A DNA stretch of 64,000 nt from Brasenia schreberi (lineage: Eukaryota > Streptophyta > Magnoliopsida > Nymphaeales > Cabombaceae), in contig JAYKKT010000074.1 in the NCBI GenBank assembly GCA_036023115.1, positions 14,431,501 to 14,495,500 of the forward strand, read 5' to 3'. The notes under the pieces were generated by a model. It did not search any database. It was not told where the DNA came from and was given only the letters and a program-made list of their open reading frames with translations. Position 1 is the first letter of the stretch. The number at the start of each line of letters is the position of its first letter. Position numbers and translations under genes: made by a program. Positions 20,984 through 31,668 of this stretch are shown here, piece by piece.

Positions 20984-21738
20984 TACAACAACTAAACCTT
21001 TTCCCATACTAGATGGGGTTGGCTACATGAATTCTTTGTTTCCACAGAGCTCTATCATATGCCATGTTAGCAGTTAACTCACAATAAGCTAGATCATTTT
21101 TTATTGTTTCTTTCCAACACTTTTGTTGTCATCCTCTACCTCTTTTAATACTTTCCAAATTTAGTTTTTCATACCTTCTTATAGGTTCTTCTTTTGATCT
21201 TCTTTTTCTATGTCCAAACCATCTTAAATGATATTCTCTTATTTTATCCTCTATTGGTGTCACTCCTAATTTGTTTCTAATAACCTTATTATGTATACAG
21301 TCTTTTCTTATATGACTACTCATCCATCTCAACATCTTCATTTCTGTCACAGACATCTTTTATACATGTTGATGATTAACTACCCAACACTCACAACCAT
21401 AAAAATGGCAGGTCTAATTGATGCTCTATAATATTTACCTTTTAACTTTAATGGTATCTTCTTATCACAAAGAATATCTGATGCTCCTCTCCATTTTAAC
21501 CACATTAATTCTATTTATAACATCCCCATCAATTCTTCCATCACTCTTAAAAATTGACCCTAGGTATTTAAAACTTTCTTTTGGGGGATGCAATGTGTGC
21601 CAATTTTAATTTATATGTCCTCTGAAGTAACCAAATGATCAAACTTACATTCCATATATTTTGTCTTTATTCTACTAAGTCGAAAGCCTTTACTTTATAA
21701 TGTTTCTCTCCGTAATTCCAATTTTCTATGAACTTTTT
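20984..21738 (-). mobile_element. RTE LINE 3' fragment (LINE-E)
   Basis: The CAACAAC tail in plus orientation begins at about 20984. The C-terminal ORF region (21356-21129, MSVTEMKMLRWMSSHIRKD) and further LINE sequence continue to AACTTTTT at about 21735, where homology stops. The motif ACTAAGTCGAAAGCCTTT inside the LINE reappears at 21748, suggesting a small rearrangement at the junction. No clear target duplication was seen. Confidence 0.87.
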
Positions 21739-21829
21739 ATATGGACTACTAAGTCGAAAGCCTTTGACTTGCATCCTTCTACAAATTCCTAGGTTTGAGC
21801 TTTGTTTAAGACTTGCATCTCCTTGTTTC

Positions 21830-23165
21830 ATTCATAGGATCAACCCAACAAGGAGAAGATTGGGCTTCTCTAAAGTTCTTGGGTTCCTTAAGAGAGACAA
21901 GGTAGATACCATGACTCTATGAGTAGGAGAAAAGATGTCAAAAGAAACAAATCTCTCCAGAGGTCTTAATTCTATGGTAGATTTTCTAGGAGAGACTTCA
22001 GGGGGTCTACCAGTATAGTATCTTCTAAAGGGAGAAATGATATGAACAAGTATTAACCCTTCTGGTTCCTTTTCTTCGTTTTCTAAGATATAAGTCATGA
22101 ATGAATATTTTGTGTTATTACTAGAATCATTGGTTTCATTATCGTAGTAAAACTCATTTTCATAAAACTGAACATTCCAAGATTCATAAAGCTTATCATT
22201 CTTTGGATCATAACATCATATCCTTTTTTTTGTTAGGTCATATCCTAAGAATACACACTCAATAGCATGTTAAGAGAGTTTATCATTCTTATCAATCAAT
22301 ACAAAACATTTGCATCCAAAAAATTTTAGATAAGAATAATTAGGAGTAGCATTTAGTAATTTTTTTATATGTGAAATATTTTGTAAGACTGAAGAAAGCA
22401 TTTCGTTTATAAGAAAAATTGATGTCATAATGGCTTCGGCCCACAAATTCTTTGAAACATTACTAAAAATCAACAGGGTTCGAGCAGCAATTTCAACTAT
22501 GTGTCTCTGTTTTCATTCAATAATGCCATTTTGATGAGAAGTCTGAGTACAAGATGTCTGATGAATTATCCCATTATTCTCGAGATAGTTTTCAAAATCT
22601 TTTGAAATAAATTTCCCACCAGAATCAGATCTAAACACTTTGAGAGTTTGATGTTAGTATCAAACCGATTTTTAATCAAATTGTAGAAAATCACAAAGTG
22701 GTTAAATACGTCAAACTTAGCTTTCATTAAAAGATACACCCACATGTATTTGGAAAAATCATCAATGAATATAACATAGTACTATACCCCCCTTTTGATA
22801 AGACGAGGGCAGGTCCCCAAACATCATAATGAATTATTTCAAAACGTTTGCTTGAGATAGACAATTTTTAAAAAAAAGAAGACATTTCATTTTTCCAAGA
22901 GCACAATCTTCGCAAAAGAAATCTTTATTTTTTATTCTAATAGAATTGCAATCATACAACTTTTGAGCATGTAAATGACCAAGTCTTTTATGCCATAAAA
23001 GAGCGTCTTTAGATACTGCATTACATTATCCAAAATTTTGATATGCAAATAGTCCATTACATAAAGTCCTTCTCTATGGCCATGTCTAAGCACCTTCTTC
23101 ATTAGGCGATCTTGTATAATACAACTGTTTGATGAGAAGATAATAACACAACCATTATAAAATAT
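21830..23165 (-). pseudogene. Copia-B integrase remnant
   Basis: The minus strand encodes NLWAEAIMTSIFLINEM and NYSYLKFFGCKCFVLIDKND (22473-22270), typical of the copia integrase C-terminal half, then an ECVFLGYD-like block. A long open segment (22098-21832) follows. Frameshifts are present upstream. Confidence 0.82.
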
Positions 23166-25844
23166 TTATGAAACTGAACAACAACTAAGCCTTTTCCCAT
23201 ACTAGACGGGGTCAGCTACATGGATTCTTTGTTTCCACAGATCCCTATCATGTGCCATGTTGGCAGTTAACTCACAATAAGCTAGATCATTCTTTATTGT
23301 TTCTTTCTAACACTTTTGTGGTCGTCCTCTACCTCTTTTAATACTTTTCAAATTTAGTTTTTCATACCTTCTTATTGGTTCTTCTTTTGATCTTCTTTTT
23401 CTATATCCAAACCATCTTAAATGATATTCTCTTATTTTATCCTTTATTGGTGTCACTCCTAATTTGTTTCTAATAACCTCATTATGTATACGGTCTTTTC
23501 TTGTATAACCACTCATCCATCTCAACATCTTCATTTCTGACACAGACATCTTTTGTACATGTTGATGATTAACTACCCAACACTCACAACCATAAAACAT
23601 GGCAGGTCTAATTGATGCTCTATAATATTTACCTTTTAACTTTAATGGTATCTTCTTATCACAAAGAATACCTTATGCTCTTCTCCATTTTAACCAACCA
23701 ACATTAATTCTACGTTAACATCACCATCAATTCTTCCATCACTATGAAAAATTGACCCTAGGTATTTAAAACTTTCTTTTAGGAGATGTGTGTGCCAATT
23801 TTAATTTCTATGTCCTCTAAAGTAACCAAATGATCAAACTTACATTCCACATATTTTGTCTTTGTTCTACTAAGTCGGAAGCCTTTGCTTTCTAACGTTT
23901 CTCTCCATAGTTCTAATTTTCTTTTTTCTTAGACTCCTCCACTAACACAATGTCATTTGCAAATAACATACACCAAGGTACTTCATCTTGAATATGTTTC
24001 GTTAACTCATCTATCACCGTTATAAATGAGTATGGACTTAAAGTTTATCCTTAATGTAACCCAATATTTACTTCAAAGAAGTTTGTCATTCCTTCATCAG
24101 TCCTCACACATGTTTTTGCACCATCGTACATGTCTCTTATAAGATTAATGTATGTCAATGGAATACCTCTTTTTTCTAAGGTTCACCAAAGAACCTCCCT
24201 CGGTACCCTATCGTGAGCTTTTTCTAGATCTATAAATATCATGTGAAGATCTTTCTTTTTTGCTCTAAAATGTTCCATAAGATGTCTCAAAAGGTGAATC
24301 GCCTCAATAATAGATTTGTCTGCCATGAATCCAAATTGGTTCTCTGTTGTACTTACTTATCTTAACCTACGTTCAATAATTCTTTCCCATAATTTCATAG
24401 TATGCCTCATTAACTTGATACCTCGATAATTCGCACAATTCTGAATGTCTCTCTTATATATGGGTATAAGTGTACTCGCTCTTCATTCCTCAAGCATCTT
24501 TTGGTTTTTCCATATTTCATTAAATAGTCTTGTGAGCCAAATGATTCCTATTTCTCCTAGTATTTTCTAAACTTCTATAAGAATATTGTTTGGTCCTACC
24601 GATTTACCACCCTTCATATGTTTAAGAGCCTCTTTGACTTCATTCTTTTGAATACGCCGGTAGAAATTGTGGTTTATATACTTTTCTGATTTGGCTAACT
24701 CTCATCAGCTAATACTAATATCTTTATTTTCATTAAAAAACTTATAAAAATAGTTTTTCATCTATTTCTTATATCATCATTTGCCACTAGAATTTTTTCA
24801 TCCTTGTCCTCGATGCATCTAACATAATCTAACATAATTAAGATCTTTAGTTTTCTTATCTCTAGCCCTAGCTATCCTAAAAATATCTCTTTCACCCTCT
24901 TTTGAGTTGAGATTTTTATATAAATCCTCCCAAATTTTAGCTTTTGCTTCATTGACAGCCTTTTTCGCTTCCTGCTTTGCTTTCTTATAAGCCTCTAAAG
25001 TTTCACTAGTTTTCTCAACATAATGTAATTTGTAACATGCTCTCTTTGCCTTGATTTTATTTTGCACTACTTCACTCCACCACCAAGCTTCTTTTTGTGC
25101 CGGTACACCTCCCTTAGATTCACCTAATACATCTTTCACCATTTTTCTAATATGTATAGCCATATTGTTCCATATATCACAAGGTGTACCAACATGATTC
25201 CAAGCATCTCCTTGAAGGACTTTCTGTTTAAATATATCTTCTTTCTCGCTTTTGAGGTTCCACAATTTAGTCTGAATAACTCGATGCACTCTTTTCTTCA
25301 GTCCATTTTCTTATTTGTAAATCCATAACTAAAAGTCAATGTTGAGTAGTTAAACTTTCTCCTGGAATTACCTTGCAATCTTTACAACACACTCTATCTT
25401 TTTTTTCTACAAATAAAGTAATCAATTTGTGTTTGTGATAAGCCACTCTTATAAGTAATTAAATGTTCTATCTCATTTTTTAAAGATTGTATTGACTATA
25501 AAGAGATCAAATGTCATAGCAAAATTTAAAATCTCCCTACCCTCCTCATTTATATCCCCAAAACCAAAGTTTCCATAAATACCTTAATATCCTAATGCCT
25601 CTTTACCGACGTATTCATTTAAGTCTCCTCCTAAACAAATCATCTCTCTTTGTAGAATCTTTTGAATCACCTTATCTAACTCTTCAGTTACCTTTATAGT
25701 ATCTTCTAGTGCTACTTGGGGTGCGTAAGTACAAACTATATTCAAAACCTCTGCTCTTAACACTAATTTAAACGTCATGATTCGGTCACTATATCGTTGT
25801 ATGTCTACTACACTATCCTTTAAATCTTTATTTATGAAACTGAA
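23163..25844 (-). mobile_element. RTE LINE (LINE-D) with perfect 16-bp target duplication
   Basis: The body is about 23179-25828. TATTTATGAAACTGAA is present at 23163-23178 and 25829-25844. From 25790 downward it encodes the endonuclease segment (MTFKLVLRAEVLNIVCTYAPQ; EMICLGGDLNEYVG), the linker (25289-24819), a broken RT, and the C-terminal region (23600-23307, MLRWMSGYTRKDRIHNEV). It is truncated at the endonuclease N-terminus and carries stops and small deletions. The target is copia-B. Confidence 0.94.
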
Positions 25845-26110
25845 AAAAGATTTAAATTTAATTTTGAAGCCAGACTTATTTTTTAAACTATTTTTTTTTG
25901 TTTTATTTTATCAACACTTAGCTTGGTTCTATCAGCTATAAACACACATGATTCATATTGATTTTGTGTAATTGCTCAAAAGTTTTCCTTCACATGTTAT
26001 ATGAAATGAAGCTCCAGAATCAAGTAACAAGGATTTCATACCTATGATTCCATTAGAGCTGGTGAAACAAGCTGCTCCAATAGATACACTTCCTTTCATT
26101 TATTCTTCAA
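25845..26110 (-). pseudogene. Copia-B protease remnant
   Basis: The motif DSGASFH reads on the minus strand at 26021-26001, just downstream of gag. The remainder is degraded and ends at the LINE-D target duplication. Confidence 0.8.
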
Positions 26111-26126
26111 ATTGCTTTATTTTGTT

Positions 26127-26937
26127 CTAGAGTTCTCGAAGAGCAATAGTTTCTTTTCCTTCTTCCTCAATAGCAACAACTTTGTTTTTCAATTTAGGGT
26201 AATATTTAAGCACATGACCTGGTTCTTTACAATAAAAACAAATTACCTCCTTTTTTGCAATAGATTGTCCCTCTATCCTGAAATATGGAGGTCGATAGGG
26301 TTTTATGTTACCTCCTAGTATGGATGCCACTAAAATTGAATCTCCTTGAATTTTTACTTCCTTTAGTTTGGTTTCTGCCATCTGTAGGTCAACCAAGACT
26401 TCTTTTTCTGCAGGGAAGGATTTTCAATAGATAAGACTAGCTCTCACTCCTTCGAATCTTCCCTTTAACTTTTAAGGAACTCGTAGACAAAATCCTCATT
26501 TTGTTCACATTGTCTTATGCTAAGACACTGTGTACACTTGTTTTCATATCCACTAAGTTGATTCCAGACATTAGAAAACTCCGTGTAGAATTCATTGATA
26601 TTCTTATCTCCTTGTGTCATGGTCATTAGTTTATCTCTTAAGGTCATTCTGTCAGCAACATATGATTCTTTTTTAGATAATCCCATGCTTCTCTGGAATT
26701 TATAAAGTTTGTCAGAGTGTCTCTTACATGCTCACTTATATTATTCATGAGGATCCATAGAATAGTTCCATGTTCCTCATATTCTTTCATTTGTTCTAGT
26801 TCTATTTTTATTCTGTTGACATAACCCCATAATTTTTTGAAATACAAATAGTTTCGCATGGTTTGTGCCCATGTTTTGTAGTTGGTGTTCGTTAGACGGA
26901 AACAAATACTTTTATCTTTCATTTTCACAAAATACAA
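26127..26937 (-). pseudogene. Copia-B gag remnant
   Basis: 26937-26644 encodes FRLTNTNYKTWAQTMRNYL and SREAWDYLKK, the typical start of plant copia gag. 26686-26465 continues with LRDKLMTMTQGDKNINEFY. 26396-26127 holds a zinc-knuckle-like VICFYCKEPGHVLKYYPK in which the last Cys is Tyr. Short frame breaks separate the pieces. Confidence 0.85.
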
Positions 26938-27049
26938 TTAACAAAATTCTCACTTGAAGAGAGCAGCCCACTGGATCAAAATTATCTCTTAAGGCCATTC
27001 TCGAAATCACCTTTTCTCAATCAATTATCCTTGACAAGGCTTACCATGT

Positions 27050-27325
27050 AATGAAGATCGGCCTCACCTGATCTCAATTCCCACGCAAAATGTCTCGAAT
27101 ACTTCACACATAATGAAACTAACCAAAAGAGATCTTTACTACCAAAGCAAAGCCCCTAAGGTTGCACATTACAAGAGAGGATAGATTGTATTTATAGACA
27201 AGAAACGACTAAAAGGAAAGAGAGGGAGTGGGCCAACACCCAACAGCTAGTGTTCTGGCCGTTGGGTGCTGGCCTGACAACGGCTAGACAGCTAGTCAGC
27301 TGGTTGGCTGTCTAGCAGTTGCACT
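27050..27325 (-). repeat. Copia-B 5' LTR (edges approximate)
   Basis: Minus-strand TATAAATA at 27196-27189, a leader, and an end near TTCATTACA followed by TGGTAAGCC, which partly matches a copia primer site. The right half has repeated CTAG/AGCCGTTG inverted motifs. No partner LTR was found. Confidence 0.6.
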
Positions 27326-27327
27326 AG

Positions 27328-27489
27328 ATGAAGGATGGTGGCAACAATGACAATAGCAATGGTGGCGGCAGCGGCAACAACAATGGTGACAACAATGGCA
27401 GCAATGGTGGTCTGTTTGCTAACACAATTACTAAGAAAACAAGGACATACACACAAGGAAAAAAGAAGATTGTGATGACTGATCCTTAA
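27328..27489 (+). CDS. Short Asn/Gly-rich ORF in the copia-C integrase-RT linker
   Basis: Fifty-three codons from ATG at 27328 to TAA at 27487: MKDGGNNDNSNGGGSGNNNG, then KKTRTYTQGKKKIVMTDP. The second half resembles the variable linker before RT in copia polyproteins. The first half is an AAC/GGT-rich low-complexity tract. It probably belongs to the copia-C fossil rather than a separate gene, and it is adjacent to the copia-B LTR edge. Confidence 0.45.
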   Translation: MKDGGNNDNSNGGGSGNNNGDNNGSNGGLFANTITKKTRTYTQGKKKIVMTDP

Positions 27490-27689
27490 GCTACTACGAA
27501 TAATTATTCTTCCATGACTTTAGATCCAACTACTTTAAATATGGAACCACAAAGCCAGGCAAGAAAACATTAACTCAATCTTCTCATTGCTTAAAAAAAG
27601 TAAAAGAAATTGAACTTTATATCCAATTTTTCAATTTGTATCTTATGCCAACACATCATGAATATATCAAAAAATTATGAAGAATGCAT

Positions 27690-28200
27690 AGATACATTCT
27701 ATTCCTAGAGATATTAAAGAAGCCTTTCGGTCTTCAAAGTAGAGACAAGCCATGGAATACGAGTTACAAGCCTTTGAAAAGAATAGTACTTAAGACATTT
27801 TAACCAGAAGAAAGAAAACCAATTGGTTGCAAATGGGTGCAAATGGGTATATACTGTCAAATTCAAGGTTGATGGGAGCTTAGAATATTATAAGACAAGA
27901 CTAGAAGCGAAGAGATATAGTCAATCATATGGCGTCGATTACGATAAAATTTTTGCTCCAGTTACAAAATTAACCTTCATCGGAGTTATCATAAGCCTAG
28001 CTGCACATAAAAGGTGGGATATGTGACAACTAGACGTGAAAAATACCTTTATACAGAGAAACATAAATGAAGAGGTAAATATGGAATTAGCTCCAAGGTT
28101 TGACAAAAAAAGAAGTTGAATAACCAAGTGTATAAATTAAAAAGAGCTATATATGATTTCAAACAGTCACCAAGAGCATGGTTTGAAAAATTAGTGATAA
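27690..28200 (+). pseudogene. Copia-C reverse transcriptase, 5' part
   Basis: GCKWVYTVKFKVDGSLEYYK, TRLEAKRYSQSYGVDYDKIF and APVTKLTFIGVIISLAAHK (27823-28020) are classic copia RT N-terminal blocks. They are followed by QLDVKNTFIQRNINEEV and YDFKQSPRAWFEKL to about 28195, where LINE-F begins. Stops at 28023 and elsewhere. Confidence 0.9.
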
Positions 28201-30052
28201 GTGTGGTTTAAAAATTTTAAAAGATAGTATAGTAGACATACAACGATATGGTGACCGAATCATGACATTGAAATTAAGTGTTAGGAGCAGAGGTTTTGAA
28301 TATAGTTTATACTTACGCACCCCAAGCCGGACTAAAAGATAGTATAAAGACGGCTTTTTGGAAAGAGTTAGATAAGGTGATTTAAAGAATTTCACAAAAG
28401 AGATGATTTGTTTAGGAAACTCCGCCCATGTAAGGGATCACCCTTGCATTGCCGATCCCAAGCCCGGATAAAGGAGGAGGGTTGTGTTAGGCTTCCGATA
28501 GCCAGCGTAAAACTTCGTCGGATTTCTACAACATGGATTACAAAAATTATGAGCATTACTTTGGGGTGTCCCCGCCTAGCGACGTGCTGCAGAGCCCGAA
28601 TGCAGTAAGAAGTAAGCAAGGGCCACTACATTTTCGCCCGAATGTAGTGAATCAATTGCAGAGAGGGCTCCCACATCATGGACGGGTGTGGGTAAAGAAG
28701 TTAGTCCCGCTACATTGCCGCTCAAATGGAGTGAAAATTTTTCAGAGAGGGTCTTCGCATTTTGATTATGGACGGATGCGAAGGGTAAGAAAGCTAGTCC
28801 TAGATAATAAGATTCGTATTGGTTCTTGGAATATCGGAACATTATCGGGTAAGCTAATGGAGGTGGTAGATACTATGATTCGGAGAAAGATATTCTATGT
28901 TTACAAGAGACAAAATGGGTTGGAGAAAAAGCAAAGGAGATAGAGGATACAGGTTTTAAATTATGGTACTCAGGTAAAGAAAAGGCCTGAAACGGATTTG
29001 GTATTATCATAAATAAAGATTTAAAGGAGAGTGTAGTAGACATACAACGATACGGTGACCGAATCATGACATTGAAATTGGTGTTAGGAGCAGAGGTTTT
29101 GAATATAGTTTGTGCTTACGCACCCCAAGTAGGACTAGAAGATAGTATAAAGACAGTTTTTTGGGAAGAGTTAAATAAGGTGTTTCAAAAGATTCCACAA
29201 AGGGAGATGATTTGTTTAGGAGGAGATTTAAATGGACATGTCGGTAAAGAGGCATTAGGATATCAAGGGATTCATGGAAACTTTGGTTATGGGGATATAA
29301 ACGAGGAAGGTAGGGAGATTTTAAATTTTGCTATGTCATTTGATCTCTTTATGGTCAATACAATCTTTAAAAAACGAGATGAACATTTAATTACTTATAA
29401 GAGTGGCTTATCACAAACACAAATTGATTACTTTATTTGTAGAAAAAAAAGATAGAGCGTATTGTAAAGATTGTAAGGTAATTCCAAGAGAAAGCTTAAC
29501 CACCCAACATCGACTTTTAGTTATGGATTAACAAATAAAAAAATGAACAAAGAAGAAAAGAGTGCATCGAGTTATTCGGACTAAATGGTGGAACCTCAAA
29601 AGCGAGAAAGAAGATATATTTAAACAGAAAGTGCTTCAAGGAGATGTTTGGAATTATGTTGGCACACCCTCATATGTGGAACAATATGGCTATACATATT
29701 AGGAAAGTGGCGAAAGATGTGTTAGGGGTATCTAAGGGAGGTGTACCAGCACAAAAAGAAGCTTGGTGGTGGAGTGAAGTAGTACAAAATAAAATCAAGG
29801 CAAAGAAGGCATGTTACAAAATTACATTATGCTAAGAAAACTAGTGAAACTTTAGAAGCTTATAAGAAAGCAAAGAAGGAAGCAAAAAAGGCCATTAGTG
29901 AAGCAAAAGCTAAGATTTGGGAGGACTTATATAAAAAACTCAACTCAAAAGAGGGTGAAAGAGATATTTTTAGGATAGCTAGGGCTAGAGATAAGAAAAC
30001 TAAAGATCTTAATTATGTTAGATGCATAAAAGACGAGGATGAAAAAATTCTA

Positions 30053-31015
30053 GTGGCAAACGATGATATAAGAAATAGATGGAAAAACTATTTTTATAAT
30101 CTTTTTAATGAAAATAAAGATGTTAGTATTAGTTTAGGAGATTTAGCCAAGTCAGAAAAGTATATAAACCACAATTTCTACCGACGTATTCAAAAGAATG
30201 AAGTTAAAGAGGCTCTTAAACATATGAAGAGTGGTAAATCGGTAGGACCAGATAATATTCCTATAGAAGTTTGGAAAATACTAGGAGAAATAGGAATCAC
30301 ATGGCTCCCAAGACTATTTAATGAAATATGGAAAAACCAAAAGATGCCCGAGGAATGGAGAGCAAGTACACTTATACCCGTATATAAGAACAAGGGAGAC
30401 ATTCAAAATTGTGTGAATTATCGAGATATCAAGTTAATGAGTCATACTATGAAATTATGGGAAAGAATTATCGAACGTAGGTTAAGACAAGTATCAAGTA
30501 CAACAGAGAACCAATTTGGATTTATGCCAGGTAGATCTACTATTGAAGCGATTCACCTTTTGAGACGTCTTATGAAACATTTTAGAGCAAAAAAAAAAGA
30601 CCTTCACATGATATTTATTGATCTAGAAAAAGCTTATGATAGAGTACCGAGGGAGGTTCTTTGGAGAACTTTGGAAAAAAGAGGTATCCCATTGACATAT
30701 ATTAACCTTATAAGAGACATGTATGATGGTGCAAAAACATGTGTGAGGACTCATGAAGAAACGACAGACTTCTTTGAAGTTAATATTGGGTTACATCAAG
30801 GATCAACTTTAAGTCCATACTTATTTACAATGGTGATGGATGAATTAACAAAACATATTCAAGATGAAGTACCTTGGTGTATGTTATTTGCAGATGACAT
30901 TGTATTAGTGGAGGAGTCTAAGGAAAAAGTTAATAGAAAATTGGAACTATGGAGAGAAACATTAGAAAACAAAGGCCTCCGACTTAGTAGAACAAAACAA
31001 AGACATAATATATAG
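30053..31015 (+). pseudogene. LINE-B reverse transcriptase domain
   Basis: An open frame of 320 codons holding a complete RTE-clade [20 protein letters not shown], the palm motif [30 protein letters not shown], and the catalytic [11 protein letters not shown] box, with the Asp pair intact. It belongs to a longer endonuclease-RT polyprotein that is broken up- and downstream (in-frame stop at about 31013), so the RT domain survives but the full protein does not. Confidence 0.9.
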
Positions 31016-31266
31016 AATGTAAGTTTGATCATTTGGCTACTTCAGAGGACATAGAAATTAAAATTGGCACACATTGCATTCCCTAAAAGGAAAGTTTTAA
31101 ATACCTAGGATCAATTTTTCAAAGTGATGGAAGAATTGATGGAGATGTTACACATAGAATTAATGCTGGTTGGTTAAAATGGAGAGGAGCATCAGGTATT
31201 CTTTGTGATAAGAAGATACCATTAAAATTAAAAGGTAAATATTATAGAGCAGCAATTAGGCCTGCC

Positions 31267-31668
31267 ATGTTTTATGGTTATGAGTGTTGGGCAGTTAATC
31301 ATCAACATGTACAAAAGATGTCTGTGACAGAAATGAAGATGTTGAGATGGATGAGTGGTCATACAAGAAAAGACCGTATACATAATGAGGTTATTAGAAA
31401 CAAATTAGGAGTGGCACCAATAGAGGATAAAATCAGACAACATCGTTTAAGATGGTTTGGACATATAGAAAGAAGATCAAAAGAAGAACCTGTAAGAAGG
31501 TTAGAAAAACTAAATTTGGAAAGTATTAAAAGAGGTAGAGGACGACCACAAAAGTGTTGGAAAGAAACAATAAAGAATGATCTAGCTTATTGGGAGTTAA
31601 CTGCTAATATGGCACACGATAGGGATCTGTGGAAACAAAGAATCCATGTAGCCGACCCCGTCTAGTAT
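31267..31668 (+). pseudogene. LINE-B C-terminal domain
   Basis: An open segment of 132 codons (MFYGYECWAVNHQHVQKMS through WKQRIHVADPV and TAG). This conserved RTE C-terminal block is followed directly by the short 3' sequence and (TTG)n tail. Confidence 0.88.

Larger units (their letters stand above)
21740..27325 (-). mobile_element. Ty1/copia remnant (copia-B), minus strand, interrupted by LINE-D
   Basis: Reading down from 27325: an LTR with TATA box, gag (26937-26127), protease (DSGASFH, 26021-26001), the LINE-D insertion, then integrase and its C-terminal region (about 23165-21830). RT, RNase H and the 3' LTR are missing, so the element ends in a deletion junction near 21740-21850. It sits between the two halves of copia-C. 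Confidence 0.87.
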
